This document shows positions 28,133-37,523 of a DNA stretch of 64,000 nucleotides, piece by piece. Made by a program: the position numbers and the translations under genes. Origin of the DNA: Acidobacteriota bacterium (GTDB lineage: Bacteria; Acidobacteriota; Terriglobia; Acidiferrales; UBA7541); the NCBI GenBank assembly GCA_003223215.1, contig QHYH01000085.1:1-64000 (forward strand). Reading direction: 5' to 3'. The notes below the pieces were generated by a model. That model saw only the letters and a list, made by a program, of their open reading frames with translations. It was not told where the DNA came from and searched no databases. How positions within the stretch are numbered: position 1 is the stretch's first letter; each line of letters starts with the position of its first letter.

Positions 28133-29044
28133 ATGCCGAACTGGTACGCCATTCCTCTGGCACTCGTGCTCCTGGGCGACGCGGATGTCCCCCGCGTCAA
28201 TAGCCTTCGTCCGCCCGAGAGGCCTTTGGTCAACTTTCCCTCGGATGAAGAGATTCCCATTTTCCCGAGCGCGGGAGACTCCACCGATGGCAGCCAGGCC
28301 CAGCCAAAGCCGGCCAGCACGCCGAACCAGCCGCTGCAGGAAAACTCCAAACTGACCCTGATCCGCTTTGTCTCCGGCGAATTTGCCAAGGCCGTCAAGT
28401 CTCTGCCTGCCGGTAAAGAGGGGTTCAACCTTATCGTCGGCAAACCGCTCGACACCCAGCTTTTGAATCGGGCTGTCGCCACGCATGGCGCTGCGGTCAA
28501 TTCCGGCGACAACGTGCAGATCACCGGCCTCGAATTCCGCGCGCACCAGATTGTCGTGGACTTAAATGGCGGCGGCCGCGGCAAGCATCACTGGCGCGAT
28601 CATCTGCAAATCGGCATCGGCGGCCCTTCTCCTACCATGCAATCAACTTCGACTCAGGAAACCGGCCCGCCTGGATTGCAGCCCGGCATGGGCAGCACTA
28701 TCTTCTTGGAGTGGAATAAATTCGTTCCGGACATGACCCCGGACGACTTGAAGAAAATCCTTTCTCCCTTCCTCAATTTTCAGAACGAGCGCTCCGCCTC
28801 CGTGCAGTGGATCGACACCTTGCCGCCGGAGATGAAGAAAGCTATTCAGGAGCGCCGGCCCCTTGTCGGCATGGACCGCGAAGAAGTCATCGCTGCCATG
28901 GGCAAGCCCGACCACAAAGTCCGCGAGCGTGACTCCGAAGGCAACGATATTGAGGATTGGATCTATGGCCAGCCGCCGTCCAAGACCGTCTTTGTCCGCT
29001 TCACCGGCGACCACGTCACGCGCATCGAGCAGTTCCCGCAGTAG
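28133..29044 (+). CDS. Conserved hypothetical protein with BamE/SmpA-like C-terminal domain
   Basis: A protein of 303 residues. A short hydrophobic start is followed by a Pro/Ser/Gln-rich linker (about 35-75), then a mid domain of unknown type rich in glycine (IVVDLNGGGRGKHHWRDHLQ). The last 65 residues read LVGMDREEVIAAMGKPDHKV and then EDWIYGQPPSKTVFVRF. This is the repeating pattern of small BamE/SmpA-type domains (GM-x-x-x-E-V-x-x-x-x-G-x-P, then W-x-Y). Function unknown. It ends 14 bases from the convergent lipase-maturation-factor gene. Confidence 0.7.
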   Translation: MPNWYAIPLALVLLGDADVPRVNSLRPPERPLVNFPSDEEIPIFPSAGDSTDGSQAQPKPASTPNQPLQENSKLTLIRFVSGEFAKAVKSLPAGKEGFNLIVGKPLDTQLLNRAVATHGAAVNSGDNVQITGLEFRAHQIVVDLNGGGRGKHHWRDHLQIGIGGPSPTMQSTSTQETGPPGLQPGMGSTIFLEWNKFVPDMTPDDLKKILSPFLNFQNERSASVQWIDTLPPEMKKAIQERRPLVGMDREEVIAAMGKPDHKVRERDSEGNDIEDWIYGQPPSKTVFVRFTGDHVTRIEQFPQ

Positions 29045-29058
29045 GGGGCCTTTCCCTC

Positions 29059-30759
29059 TCATTCCCGTGGTTCCACCATCTGCGGCCACTGCAACACTAC
29101 AATTCTTCCGTCCGCTTCCCGCTCGAGCGTTGGCGCATACAATCCCAACTGCTCGCGCCGCCACCACCTTCCCGTCGCGCGCTTTTCCTCCGGCTCGGCA
29201 AACCAGTACTGCCACAGCACCGCGCGCACTTGCCGCGGCGGCGCCTTCGGAAAGGGATTGCCCGCGAACAATTGCAGAACATCCCCCGACCCGCGTAGCA
29301 GGGCCTGCTCGGTTCGCGGCACAATCGGCTCTTCCCGCCAAGTGCTCAGCGACGCGAACCACAAGTTCCAATCGAATCTCGGTTGATAGGGCGCGTAAAT
29401 CCCCGGCGCCTTTGCTGGATCCTGCGGCTTGAACCGAAACGGATAAACCAGCCATTTCTGCCCATCGTCCGAGCCTTGGAATTCAATCTCGTACCGTCCG
29501 CGGGTCATGATGGCAAACAACCCATACCGGTTTGCAATACGAAATGGCTCCAGCGCCGATACCGGCGTCGTCGGCAACTCCAGCGGCTTCACCATCCATA
29601 TCATCTCGACTGCCGTCGCGTAGAAAATCCATGAGAGCATCACCGCCATCATCGCCAGGGTCAACGCCGCCCATTGCTTATGCAGCGCAGGTTGCCAATG
29701 CCTTTCCGAGCTTGCTTCGGGTTTCACTTCCTGAGCCCCAAGAAATTTCCTGTCCTGGAGCGTTTCCTGTAACGTGAGGTCAAGCCCTGCGGGTTGTTCT
29801 TTTGCTTGGCTGCCTTTTCCATCTGATGCCGCGCGACCCTCGCTCCTCTTCCAGCGCTCGGGAACGAATCGTTCCAGAAGTTTGTCGTCCAGGAGCAGAA
29901 AGCCCAGCGCCAGCACCAGATAATTCAAAAATGTGTAGTTCGCCGAAAGAATGATTCCAATCTGCCATGGCGTAACGATACAAAAGCAAACCATGCGAAA
30001 CGGCCGCGGCAGGAACATCATCCACACCAGCCCAAATTCCAGCGCCAGCGTGCCAAACGAGGTCGCCGCGTGGAACCAGTGCGGCCCATGCTGCATGTAC
30101 CATCCAATCCAGGTCGGCAGCGGCCCGTTTTGGTAGTACTCATCGAGCGCCGTGAAGTTCCGCCACTGGGGGTCGCCTCCCATGATTTTTGCCACACCCG
30201 ATTCGAAATAGATTCGGAAGCATTCCCACAACAGCAAGAACCAGCTCGCTCGCGAAGGCGGGCTTGGCTCGCCCAGCCGTGGCCGGAATCCTCCCGGCGC
30301 GAAAAACAAAGAAATAAATCCTGCCTCCAGCAGCATTCCGTCGGATTGGTACCCGGAAAAATCCTGCGCCGCGCTCACGAACGAAAGGAAACACGCAAAG
30401 CAAATCGCCAGCATTCCGCGCGGCCACAAATCCAACACCAGCAGCAGCGATGCGATCATCCCTACCCAGCAGATTGCTGTCAGCATGTGCCGGCCGCTTG
30501 AAAGCCATAGCAGGGTCGGCGCATACCAGTAGCCCACGCGGCCAAATTGCCCCGTCACCGCGTGCAGATATTCGCCCGCGGGAAGAATTCCTTGCGGCCC
30601 GATCAATCCTTTAATTTGAAAAACAAGTGAGAAAAACGCGGAGTAATAAATCAGTCCGAGTGCGCGCAGGAAAATCCAGCGCGGCAGCAGCCCGTTCGTC
30701 GCTCCAGGTTCGGAAGCAAACAGCCAGCGCACCGCCGACACCGGTGACCAGTCCTTCAT
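29059..30759 (-). CDS. Lipase maturation factor family membrane protein
   Basis: A protein of 566 residues with multiple transmembrane helices in the first 380 residues. The LMF family landmarks are RWIFLRALGLIYYSAFFSL, IGPQGILPAGEYL, LLLWECFRIYFESGVAKIMGGDPQW-type segment (E-S-G-V-x-K), and ALDEYYQNGPLPTWIGWYMQHGP. The C-terminal soluble part carries the conserved PRFDWNLWFASLSTW region. Eukaryotic LMF1 assists lipase folding in the ER. Bacterial homologues are common in Acidobacteriota but their role is not established. Complete, start ATG at 30759. Confidence 0.88.
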   Translation of the reverse strand: MKDWSPVSAVRWLFASEPGATNGLLPRWIFLRALGLIYYSAFFSLVFQIKGLIGPQGILPAGEYLHAVTGQFGRVGYWYAPTLLWLSSGRHMLTAICWVGMIASLLLVLDLWPRGMLAICFACFLSFVSAAQDFSGYQSDGMLLEAGFISLFFAPGGFRPRLGEPSPPSRASWFLLLWECFRIYFESGVAKIMGGDPQWRNFTALDEYYQNGPLPTWIGWYMQHGPHWFHAATSFGTLALEFGLVWMMFLPRPFRMVCFCIVTPWQIGIILSANYTFLNYLVLALGFLLLDDKLLERFVPERWKRSEGRAASDGKGSQAKEQPAGLDLTLQETLQDRKFLGAQEVKPEASSERHWQPALHKQWAALTLAMMAVMLSWIFYATAVEMIWMVKPLELPTTPVSALEPFRIANRYGLFAIMTRGRYEIEFQGSDDGQKWLVYPFRFKPQDPAKAPGIYAPYQPRFDWNLWFASLSTWREEPIVPRTEQALLRGSGDVLQLFAGNPFPKAPPRQVRAVLWQYWFAEPEEKRATGRWWRREQLGLYAPTLEREADGRIVVLQWPQMVEPRE

Positions 30760-31024
30760 CCCCCGCCATTATATCCTCGGCCCGCATTTCGATTGGTTAA
30801 CTCGACGGTCCCCGAGCGGTGGCCGCGCACTCGGCCTTGTAGCCGCCCCTCCCCCTCTTGCCGCAAGTGAAGAGTCATCGTCTTGTTATGGTAGGATCGC
30901 CTTTGCGTTAAGGACGCATCCGGTCCGCGGAAAGGGTAGAAGCCCACCTGTTTGAAATCAATTCTTGCGAACCTTCTTTCCAGCCCGAAATGCGGACAAC
31001 GGGCGTTGAACGAAAGGAGGTCGC

Positions 31025-32254
31025 GTGTCGACCGATGCCCCTAATCAGCGGCGTCCGCTTCCGGAGCGCCCCAACCTCCGCCAATTGAAGGATCAAGCCA
31101 AAGATCTTTTCATGTCTGGTGGCGCGGAATCTCTTACCGACGCGCAATTCAAAATCGCACGTCTCTACGGGTTTGCCAGTTGGCCGAAACTCAAGGCCCA
31201 CGTCGATTCCCTGGAGGAAATCGGCCAGCTCAAGCAGGCCATCGATAGCAACGATCTCGAGCGCGTCAAGTTCCTCATGACACGCAATCCAGCCCTGCAT
31301 CGTGCTCCGCTCGGCTACGGAAAAAATGGTCCGCTCACCTGGGTTGCCGAGTGTCGCGTACCGTGGGCGCCGCCAAGTGCCGAGAGACTCACCATGGCGG
31401 AATGGATGATCGATCATGGGTCGGATGTTCATCAAGGTGGTGAGGGTCCGTTGATGCGGGCTGCGCTCTTCGGCCATCGCATCCCGATGATGGAGCTTCT
31501 GGTGTCTCGCGGCGCGGACGTGAACGCCCTCTGGAACGGTTATTTTCCCATCATCTTCGCACCTTGCGAGACCGTGGAGCCGGCGGCCCTCAAGTGGCTC
31601 CTCGACCACGGAGCTGATCCGAACTGCCCCAGCCCGCGGCCCAAATACGCGGGCACGGCGCTCGACTATGTCATAGGCACTTACGGTCGTTCACCGGAGC
31701 TTGGCGCTTGCATGGATGCTCTGCTCGACGCTGGCGGCACGACCAAACACAACGTTCCGCTCGTTTTGGATTTGCTGCGAAGCCGGCTCGACCGCTTAGC
31801 CGAACAACTTGACGCTGACCCTGCGCTGCTCCACCAACCGTTCCCTGAACTTGATTTCGGCGTCACCGGGACGCGCCTCCTCACTCTTCGAAGTGCGACG
31901 CTCCTGCACGTGGCCGCCGAATACGGCAACGTCGACGCTGCAAGAATGCTTCTAGACCGCGGGGCCGACGTCAATGCGCGAGCGGCATTCGATCATTACG
32001 GCGTCGGTGGGCAAACTCCCGTCTTTCACGCCGTTACGCAGTTCCATGACGCGGGGTTGCCCGTGGCGCGTCTGTTGTTGGAACGCGGTGCGGACCTTTC
32101 CGTCCGTGCAAAGCTTCCGGGTTACTACGAGCGTCCGGGCGAGGTAGTGGAATGCACCCCGCTCGGCTATGCGCAGCGATTCCCCGGCCTTGCTCACCAC
32201 GCTCCCAACCCGAAGACCTGTGCTCTGCTACGCGCGTGCGGGGCACCGGAATGA
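31025..32254 (+). CDS. Ankyrin-repeat protein
   Basis: A protein of 409 residues starting at GTG 31025, preceded by an ideal AAAGGAGG. The N-terminus (LRQLKDQAKDLFMSG and ARLYGFASWPKLKAHVDSL) is a helical cap often seen in bacterial ankyrin proteins. At least five ankyrin repeats follow, for example GPLMRAALFGHRIPMMELLV, PAALKWLLDHGADPNCPS, TLLHVAAEYGNVDAARMLLD and GLPVARLLLERGADLS. No signal peptide, so it is predicted cytoplasmic and probably a protein-interaction module. No partner is obvious. Confidence 0.88.
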   Translation: MSTDAPNQRRPLPERPNLRQLKDQAKDLFMSGGAESLTDAQFKIARLYGFASWPKLKAHVDSLEEIGQLKQAIDSNDLERVKFLMTRNPALHRAPLGYGKNGPLTWVAECRVPWAPPSAERLTMAEWMIDHGSDVHQGGEGPLMRAALFGHRIPMMELLVSRGADVNALWNGYFPIIFAPCETVEPAALKWLLDHGADPNCPSPRPKYAGTALDYVIGTYGRSPELGACMDALLDAGGTTKHNVPLVLDLLRSRLDRLAEQLDADPALLHQPFPELDFGVTGTRLLTLRSATLLHVAAEYGNVDAARMLLDRGADVNARAAFDHYGVGGQTPVFHAVTQFHDAGLPVARLLLERGADLSVRAKLPGYYERPGEVVECTPLGYAQRFPGLAHHAPNPKTCALLRACGAPE

Positions 32255-32301
32255 CCATCACCGCCTGTTCTCAAATCGTCCTTGACGAAACTTGCTGGCG
32301 T

Positions 32302-32319
32302 ACTAAAATATCTTTTAGT
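32302..32319. repeat. AT-rich inverted repeat upstream of gap
   Basis: ACTAAAA (32302-32308) and TTTTAGT (32313-32319) are separated by four bases. No T-run follows, so an operator or weak hairpin is as likely as a terminator for the ankyrin gene. Confidence 0.35.
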
Positions 32320-32461
32320 GAGCAGGGCAAAAGAGTTTTGAGAACGGCTTGGCTGCCGGTCTTTTTCTTTACTTCTATTTGTGCTGTAAGGCCCCAGCGA
32401 CAGTGTGCGGCGTGATGAGCCCCGCGATGCTCGGTGACTTGGCGCTCTATATAACCCTCTG

Positions 32462-32500
32462 AGAATCAACACTTCGATGATGTCTCGAACTGTTGATTCT
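32462..32500 (+). promoter_or_regulatory. Large hairpin in the gap upstream region
   Basis: AGAATCAACA (32462-32471) pairs perfectly with TGTTGATTCT (32491-32500). Inside it TTCGA (32473-32477) pairs with TCGAA (32485-32489), leaving one C-C mismatch and a 7-base loop. It lies about 120 bases before the gap start codon in a 368-base gene-free region. It could be an operator or a leader-RNA structure. It lacks a U-tract. Confidence 0.45.
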
Positions 32501-32622
32501 AAGGCACTTACAGAGACCCTTAGGATCCGCATTTTACCAATAGAGGGGAAGGGCCTCTCCCGATTTGGCAAAGGATTTCAAGTTACCGCGCTGCGGTCAA
32601 CGACTCACCTTTGGAGGAATGT

Positions 32623-33627
32623 ATGCCCATCAAGGTCGGCATCAACGGCTTCGGCCGCATCGGACGCAACATCATGCGCACGGCGATCGACGATAAGGAA
32701 ATTCAATTCGTCGCGGTGAATGACGTTACGGACGCCAAGACGCTCGCGCACCTGCTGAAATACGATTCTGTGCTCGGCAATTTGCCGCACAAGGTGTCGC
32801 ACACCGACGACAGCATCGCGGTCGACGGATGGAACTTCAAGGTGTTCCGCGTCAAGGATCCCGCCGAACTCGATTGGGTGTCGGTTGGCGCGGAAATCGT
32901 TGTGGAATCCACCGGCCTGTTCACCAAAGGGCCCGATGCCAGAAAGCATCTCCGCGCTCCGGTGAAGAAGGTCATCATCTCCGCGCCCGCCGACGGACCC
33001 GACGCCACCTTTGTCCTTGGTGTGAACGATAAGTGCTACGATCCGGCAAAGCACCACGTCGTTTCCAATGCCTCCTGCACCACCAATTGTCTTGCGCCCG
33101 TAGCGAAGGTCATCCAAGACACTTTCGGCATCACTAGCGGCACCATGACCACGATCCATTCCTATACCAACGATCAGCGCCTGCTCGATCTGCCGCATAA
33201 AGATTTGCGCCGCGCTCGCGCGGCTGCTCTCAACATGATTCCGAGCTCCACCGGCGCGGCTAAAGCGTTGCATCTTGTCATTCCCGAGCTGAAAGGCAAA
33301 CTCGACGGGTACGCCATGCGCGTTCCCACGCCCAATGTCAGCGTCGTGGATCTCACCGTTTTCGTCGACAAGCCCGCGAGCAAAGATTCCGTGAACGCGG
33401 CTTTGAAAGCCGCCGCGAACGGCCCCATGAAGGGCATTCTTGGTTACACGGAGGAGCAGCTTGTCTCCGCCGACTTCAAAGGTAACTCGAATTCCTCCAT
33501 CGTCGATGCCGAGTACACCAAAGTGGTCGGGGATCGCTGCGTCAAGGTTTTGGCCTGGTACGACAACGAGTGGGGCTACTCCTGCCGTTGCCGCGACCTG
33601 ATCAAGCTCCTAGCATCTAAGTTCTGA
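32623..33627 (+). CDS. gap: Glyceraldehyde-3-phosphate dehydrogenase
   Basis: A protein of 334 residues. NAD-binding N-terminus [15 protein letters not shown], catalytic [13 protein letters not shown] with nucleophile Cys152, then [31 protein letters not shown] and the C-terminal WYDNEWGYS. Converts glyceraldehyde-3-phosphate to 1,3-bisphosphoglycerate. The start at ATG 32623 is chosen because TTTGGAGGAATGT supplies the ribosome binding site; the TTG 12 bases upstream lies inside it. First gene of the gap-pgk-tpiA-secG run. Confidence 0.97.
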   Translation: MPIKVGINGFGRIGRNIMRTAIDDKEIQFVAVNDVTDAKTLAHLLKYDSVLGNLPHKVSHTDDSIAVDGWNFKVFRVKDPAELDWVSVGAEIVVESTGLFTKGPDARKHLRAPVKKVIISAPADGPDATFVLGVNDKCYDPAKHHVVSNASCTTNCLAPVAKVIQDTFGITSGTMTTIHSYTNDQRLLDLPHKDLRRARAAALNMIPSSTGAAKALHLVIPELKGKLDGYAMRVPTPNVSVVDLTVFVDKPASKDSVNAALKAAANGPMKGILGYTEEQLVSADFKGNSNSSIVDAEYTKVVGDRCVKVLAWYDNEWGYSCRCRDLIKLLASKF

Positions 33628-33762
33628 TTCATAATTCTGGCATCCTTCGGCGATCCGATCCGAACCGGCAGAGGATCTTGAATCATTGCGTCATGGCGAC
33701 CAGCGCCCGTCGTCTCCAGCGCACTTCACAGGTCACAGAACACGGGCCACAGGTCACGACGA

Positions 33763-34959
33763 ATGACGAAGCTCACCATCAACGACCTCGACCTCAAAGG
33801 CAAACGCGTCTTCATCCGCGTCGACTTCAACGTTCCCCTCAAGGACGCGATCGTCACCGATGACACGCGCATCCGCGAAACCCTCCCCACGCTGCGCCTC
33901 GCTATCCAAAAGGGTGCGCGCCTCGTTCTCGCTTCGCATCTTGGCCGTCCCAAGGGTGGTCCCGATCCGAAATATTCTCTGCGGCCCGCCGCCAAGAAGC
34001 TGGAAGAACTCCTCGGCAAGCCCGTGGCTTTTGCCCTGGATTGCGTCGGTCCCGGCGCGGAAGGGCAGAGCAAAGCCCTGCGCGATGGCGAAGTGTTGGT
34101 GCTCGAAAACGTCCGCTTTCATCCCGAAGAAGAAAAAAACGATGAAGGTTTTTCCAAACAGCTTTCCTCTCTCTGTGACGGCGTGTTCGTTTGCGACGCT
34201 TTCGGCTCGGCGCATCGCGCGCACGCCTCCGTGGTCGGCATCACCCGCTTTGTCCAGCAGGCCGCCGCCGGGCTGCTCATGGAAAGAGAGCTGGCCTATC
34301 TCGGCAAAGCTGTCATGAATCCCACACGTCCCTTTGTCGCGATCTTGGGGGGCGCGAAAGTCAGTGACAAGATTGAAGTGGTCGAAAATCTCATGAAGAT
34401 TGCCGACGTTATGCTCATCGGTGGCGGCATGGCCTACACCTTCCTAAAAGCCGAGGGTCAGCCCATCGGCAAGTCCCTGGTGGAGGACGACAAGCTCGAT
34501 CTCGCCCGCCGGCTTCGTTCCGAAGCCCAGCAAAAGAAATTCGCGCTGCTTCTTCCCGTCGATCATGTGGTCGGCGCGGAATTGAAAGCCGATACGGCCA
34601 CAAAAATCGTTGCTCTTTCCGCCACACCTGATGGCTGGATGGGCTTGGACGTCGGACCGAAGACCATCGAAACGTATAAGCAGAAAATTGCCGGAGCCAA
34701 GACGATCGTGTGGAATGGCCCCATGGGTGTTTTCGAGATGCCCGCTTTTGCCAGGGGCACGCTCGAAATTGCCAAGGCCGTGGCCGACGCGACCAGCAGG
34801 GGCGCCACTTCCATCGTCGGCGGCGGCGATTCCGTCGCTGCCGTGCATCAATCGGGCGTGGCCAACAAAATTTCGCACATCTCCACCGGTGGAGGCGCAT
34901 CGCTCGAGTTTCTCGGCGGCCATAAGCTTCCCGGCGTCGAAGCCCTCACCAACAAATAA
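33763..34959 (+). CDS. pgk: Phosphoglycerate kinase
   Basis: A protein of 398 residues, the standard length. N-domain substrate residues appear in [12 protein letters not shown] and [20 protein letters not shown]. The family-specific [10 protein letters not shown] and [16 protein letters not shown] follow, then the nucleotide domain [19 protein letters not shown] and [16 protein letters not shown]. Makes ATP and 3-phosphoglycerate. It lies 135 bases after gap, with only a weak ribosome binding site, so expression may need a separate promoter or read-through from gap. Confidence 0.97.
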   Translation: MTKLTINDLDLKGKRVFIRVDFNVPLKDAIVTDDTRIRETLPTLRLAIQKGARLVLASHLGRPKGGPDPKYSLRPAAKKLEELLGKPVAFALDCVGPGAEGQSKALRDGEVLVLENVRFHPEEEKNDEGFSKQLSSLCDGVFVCDAFGSAHRAHASVVGITRFVQQAAAGLLMERELAYLGKAVMNPTRPFVAILGGAKVSDKIEVVENLMKIADVMLIGGGMAYTFLKAEGQPIGKSLVEDDKLDLARRLRSEAQQKKFALLLPVDHVVGAELKADTATKIVALSATPDGWMGLDVGPKTIETYKQKIAGAKTIVWNGPMGVFEMPAFARGTLEIAKAVADATSRGATSIVGGGDSVAAVHQSGVANKISHISTGGGASLEFLGGHKLPGVEALTNK

Positions 34960-35149
34960 ATGAGCGCCATCCTTCTCTGCGAGTCCTCTGCGTGCTGTGC
35001 CTTTCCGCGTTCGCTTTGCCTTGAGGTTTGCATCCGCCTTCGCGCAATCGCCTCTCCCGTGCGTCATTCCGGAAAGTTCGGTGGTTTTTTGCAGGAACGA
35101 CGCGGAGTCAATGGATGCTTACTTTGAGTAGCTTGGGATGGAGAACGCC

Positions 35150-35908
35150 ATGACGCGTCGTCACGTGATTGCCGGCAACTGGAAAATGTTCAAGACGCAA
35201 GCGGAAACGCACGCGTTCTTCTCGGCGTTTCGACCGCTCGTCTCGAGCGCGAAGCATTGCGACATTGTCATCGCTCCGCCTTTCACAGCACTTCCCGCCG
35301 CTGTTGAAGCCGCCAAAAACACGAACATCGCCATCTCCGCGCAAGATGTCCACTGGGAAAAAGAGGGGGCCTTCACCGGCGAAATCTCCACCAATATGCT
35401 TGTCGAAGCCGGCTGCCGGTACGTCATCATCGGCCACTCCGAGCGCCGGCAATTTTTTGGCGAAACCGACGAGTCCGTGGCTAAGAAAACCAAAGCAGCT
35501 CTCACCGCGGGACTCATTCCCATCGTTTGTGTCGGCGAAACCTTGGTCGAGCGTGAATCCGGTCAAACTCATCAGGTTTGCAAGAGGCAATTCCTCGGCG
35601 GCCTGGGCGCGTTGACCCCGGAGGAGTTCTCTCGTATGCTGATAGCTTACGAGCCAGTATGGGCCATTGGGACGGGCCGCACCGCTACACCTGAAATGGC
35701 CGCCGATGTTCACCGATTTCTTCGCCAGTGCGCGGCGGAGAAATTCTCCGCCGCTCATGCCTCCGATTTGCGCATTCTCTACGGTGGCAGCGTGAAGCCG
35801 GACAATATTCGCGGACTGATGGCGCAGGAAGAACTGGACGGTGCGTTGGTGGGCGGAGCGAGTCTCGACGCAAAATCGCTTGCGACCATCGTCGAAGCTT
35901 CCCGGTAG
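35150..35908 (+). CDS. tpiA: Triosephosphate isomerase
   Basis: A protein of 252 residues. Landmarks are AGNWKMFKT with the catalytic Lys, IIGHSERRQFFGETDE with His96, the AYEPVWAIGTGRTAT block with catalytic Glu168 and flexible loop, and LYGGSVKPDN with the phosphate loop. Two starts are possible, ATG 35138 and ATG 35150. I prefer the second, which has GGAGA correctly spaced. Situated 190 bases after pgk. Confidence 0.95.
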   Translation: MTRRHVIAGNWKMFKTQAETHAFFSAFRPLVSSAKHCDIVIAPPFTALPAAVEAAKNTNIAISAQDVHWEKEGAFTGEISTNMLVEAGCRYVIIGHSERRQFFGETDESVAKKTKAALTAGLIPIVCVGETLVERESGQTHQVCKRQFLGGLGALTPEEFSRMLIAYEPVWAIGTGRTATPEMAADVHRFLRQCAAEKFSAAHASDLRILYGGSVKPDNIRGLMAQEELDGALVGGASLDAKSLATIVEASR

Positions 35909-35982
35909 CAGGCCACAAATTGGCGTCTGGAGAGATTCGAGCTGTCGGTCCCGAAATACTTGGGGTTCGTTAGGAGATAGAA

Positions 35983-36582
35983 ATGCCTTCTTGGATGAAA
36001 TGGGCCGTCGCGTTGGCCATCGGATTCGCGATCATCGGGATTGGCTTCCGCCTCTCCTGGGGCGGCACCTGGATCCTGAAACCCTTCTTTATTCTGAACT
36101 GCCTTGTTCTTGTGGTTGTGGTGCTGCTGCAGAGCGGCAAAGCCGCAGACCTTGCGGGCGCTTTTGGCGGCGCGGGCAGTCAAACGGCTTTCGGCCCGCG
36201 CGGTGCGGCAAACGTTCTCTCCAAAGCTACCACCTGGTGCGCGGTCATGTTCATGGTTTGCTCCTTCGCCATGGTGGTGCGCACGGACAAGGCGGTCGAG
36301 GAAGGCGGTTCGATCCTTCAGAAGGTTTCTCAGCCAGCGCCAAAACCGGCTCCGGTGACGACTCCGGTTACACCGCAGCCGAGTACGCATAACCCGTTGC
36401 CGACCGGTCAGCAAACTCAGCCGCCCGCCTCGCAAGCTCCGGCAAACCCGCAGCCTCCGGCGGCAACGTCCAAGCCGGCACAGACTCCGCCAGCTTCGTC
36501 TTCGGCACCAGCTAGTTCGAAGCCAGCCGAGCAAACTCCCACGAGTCCGCCGTCTGCCCCTGCGCCAACGAAAAAACCGTAG
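35983..36582 (+). CDS. secG: Preprotein translocase subunit SecG, extended at both ends
   Basis: The SecG core (residues about 32-105) is clear: LKPFFILNCLVLVVVVLLQSGKAADLAGAFGG followed by GSQTAFGPRGAANVLSKATTW and a second helix. SecG supports SecYEG-dependent export at the inner membrane. Two oddities are visible. There is an additional N-terminal hydrophobic segment (MKWAVALAIGFAIIGIGFRL) beginning at ATG 35983, which has a good AGGAGATAGAA site. There is also a C-terminal tail of about 90 residues rich in Pro, Ala, Ser, Thr and Gln. Typical SecG is 75-120 residues. The tpiA-secG adjacency is common in bacteria. Confidence 0.88.
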   Translation: MPSWMKWAVALAIGFAIIGIGFRLSWGGTWILKPFFILNCLVLVVVVLLQSGKAADLAGAFGGAGSQTAFGPRGAANVLSKATTWCAVMFMVCSFAMVVRTDKAVEEGGSILQKVSQPAPKPAPVTTPVTPQPSTHNPLPTGQQTQPPASQAPANPQPPAATSKPAQTPPASSSAPASSKPAEQTPTSPPSAPAPTKKP

Positions 36583-36722
36583 CGCTCGGTTTCCTGGTCA
36601 GGAACTTGTGTCGTGCTCTTCTTCGGCCTGAGGGCTGAAAGCGGAAGACTTAGAAACGACTTAGAAACGCTTGGCGGTTGCAGCGTTAACATTCGATAGC
36701 TAGAATGATACCAACCCACTGT

Positions 36723-36809
36723 GCGGTAGTGGCGGAACTGGCAGACGCACCAGCTTGAGGGGCTGGCGGTAGCAATACCGTGGAGGTTCGAGTCCTCTCT
36801 ACCGCACCA
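36723..36809 (+). tRNA. tRNA-Leu(GAG)
   Basis: An 87-base class II tRNA with encoded CCA. Acceptor stem GCGGTAG (36723-36729) pairs with CTACCGC (36799-36805). The anticodon stem CCAGC/GCTGG encloses loop TTGAGGG, giving anticodon GAG. A long variable arm is present, and the T arm contains GGTTCGAGTCC. It decodes CUC/CUU leucine codons. Confidence 0.96.
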
Positions 36810-37014
36810 TAACTTTTTGCAATCCCGCGTAAACACGCAGAAAACCCGCATAAACACTGGCGATTTCGCACTTTTTCAAAAAGTATAGCGAGGTAAATTA
36901 TGGTAGACCGTAGACCGAAAAGTGTGCCGCAAATGTGCCGCCAAAAGGGCGGGTCTAGCGGTCCGGCCTCTTCTTGAAATAGCAGGATACCGGCCAAAAC
37001 AGCGGGTTTCCGCG

Positions 37015-37415
37015 ATGTCATTGGGAGAGAATCGTGGCGATGTACGCGCGTCTGCACCGGTGCGCCGTGCTGCGGTGGCCGACCTAATTCATACTCTTGC
37101 CGTGGATGAAGACAGCGGAGTCCTCGAACAAACCTCCATGGCTTTGCAAATACTCGACGCGAAAGAGGCGATTCCCGTATTAAAAGCTAGACTAGGTCAG
37201 ACAATCCATCTCCGCAGACGCGCCTGTGGATAATTGAAGCTATAGAAGCACTTGGCTCAAAGGATGTGTCGTTCTTTGCGGCCTTCCTCTTCGATGGGAA
37301 CGAGCTTGTCGCGGCTTACGCCGCCAACGCCATAGAACGAATCACAAAGGAGGATTTCGGCTTTCCCCATTGCGGTGAGACTCGTGGTCCCTGCGCATTC
37401 GGCTCCGCCGTTTGA
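37015..37415 (+). pseudogene. HEAT-repeat protein, frameshifted
   Basis: From about ATG 37015 one frame reads helical HEAT-like repeats (VRRAAVADLIHTLAVDEDSG, QTSMALQILDAKEAIPVLKA). Near 37195-37205 the homology moves to another frame, DNPSPQTRLWIIEAIEALGS followed by FFAAFLFDGNELVAAYAANA, ending at TGA 37415. Together they make roughly three repeats. The break is a one- or two-base change. The gene sits about 205 bases downstream of a tRNA gene, a frequent integration site, but I see no integrase or attachment repeat. Confidence 0.7.
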
Positions 37416-37523
37416 CACCCGAATCTGCGCGCACTGTGCAAAACGGATTTGCCGTTATGACTTTCTTTTAGTCGCGGCACTCCAAAAGGAGCAGGTCACG
37501 TTCGTCGACCTATCAACTGCCTG

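Noticed and set aside
28643-29455. 270-codon frame on the minus strand across two convergent genes
   Set aside because: Opposes the BamE-like gene and runs into the lipase-maturation-factor gene in a different frame; composition is artefactual.
30908-31609. 233-codon frame on the minus strand at the ankyrin gene
   Set aside because: Shadow of the ankyrin gene, which has a strong ribosome site and clear repeats.
36810-37010. Possible integrase or attachment site after tRNA-Leu
   Set aside because: I found no tyrosine-recombinase motif and no repeat of the tRNA 3' end in the following sequence.
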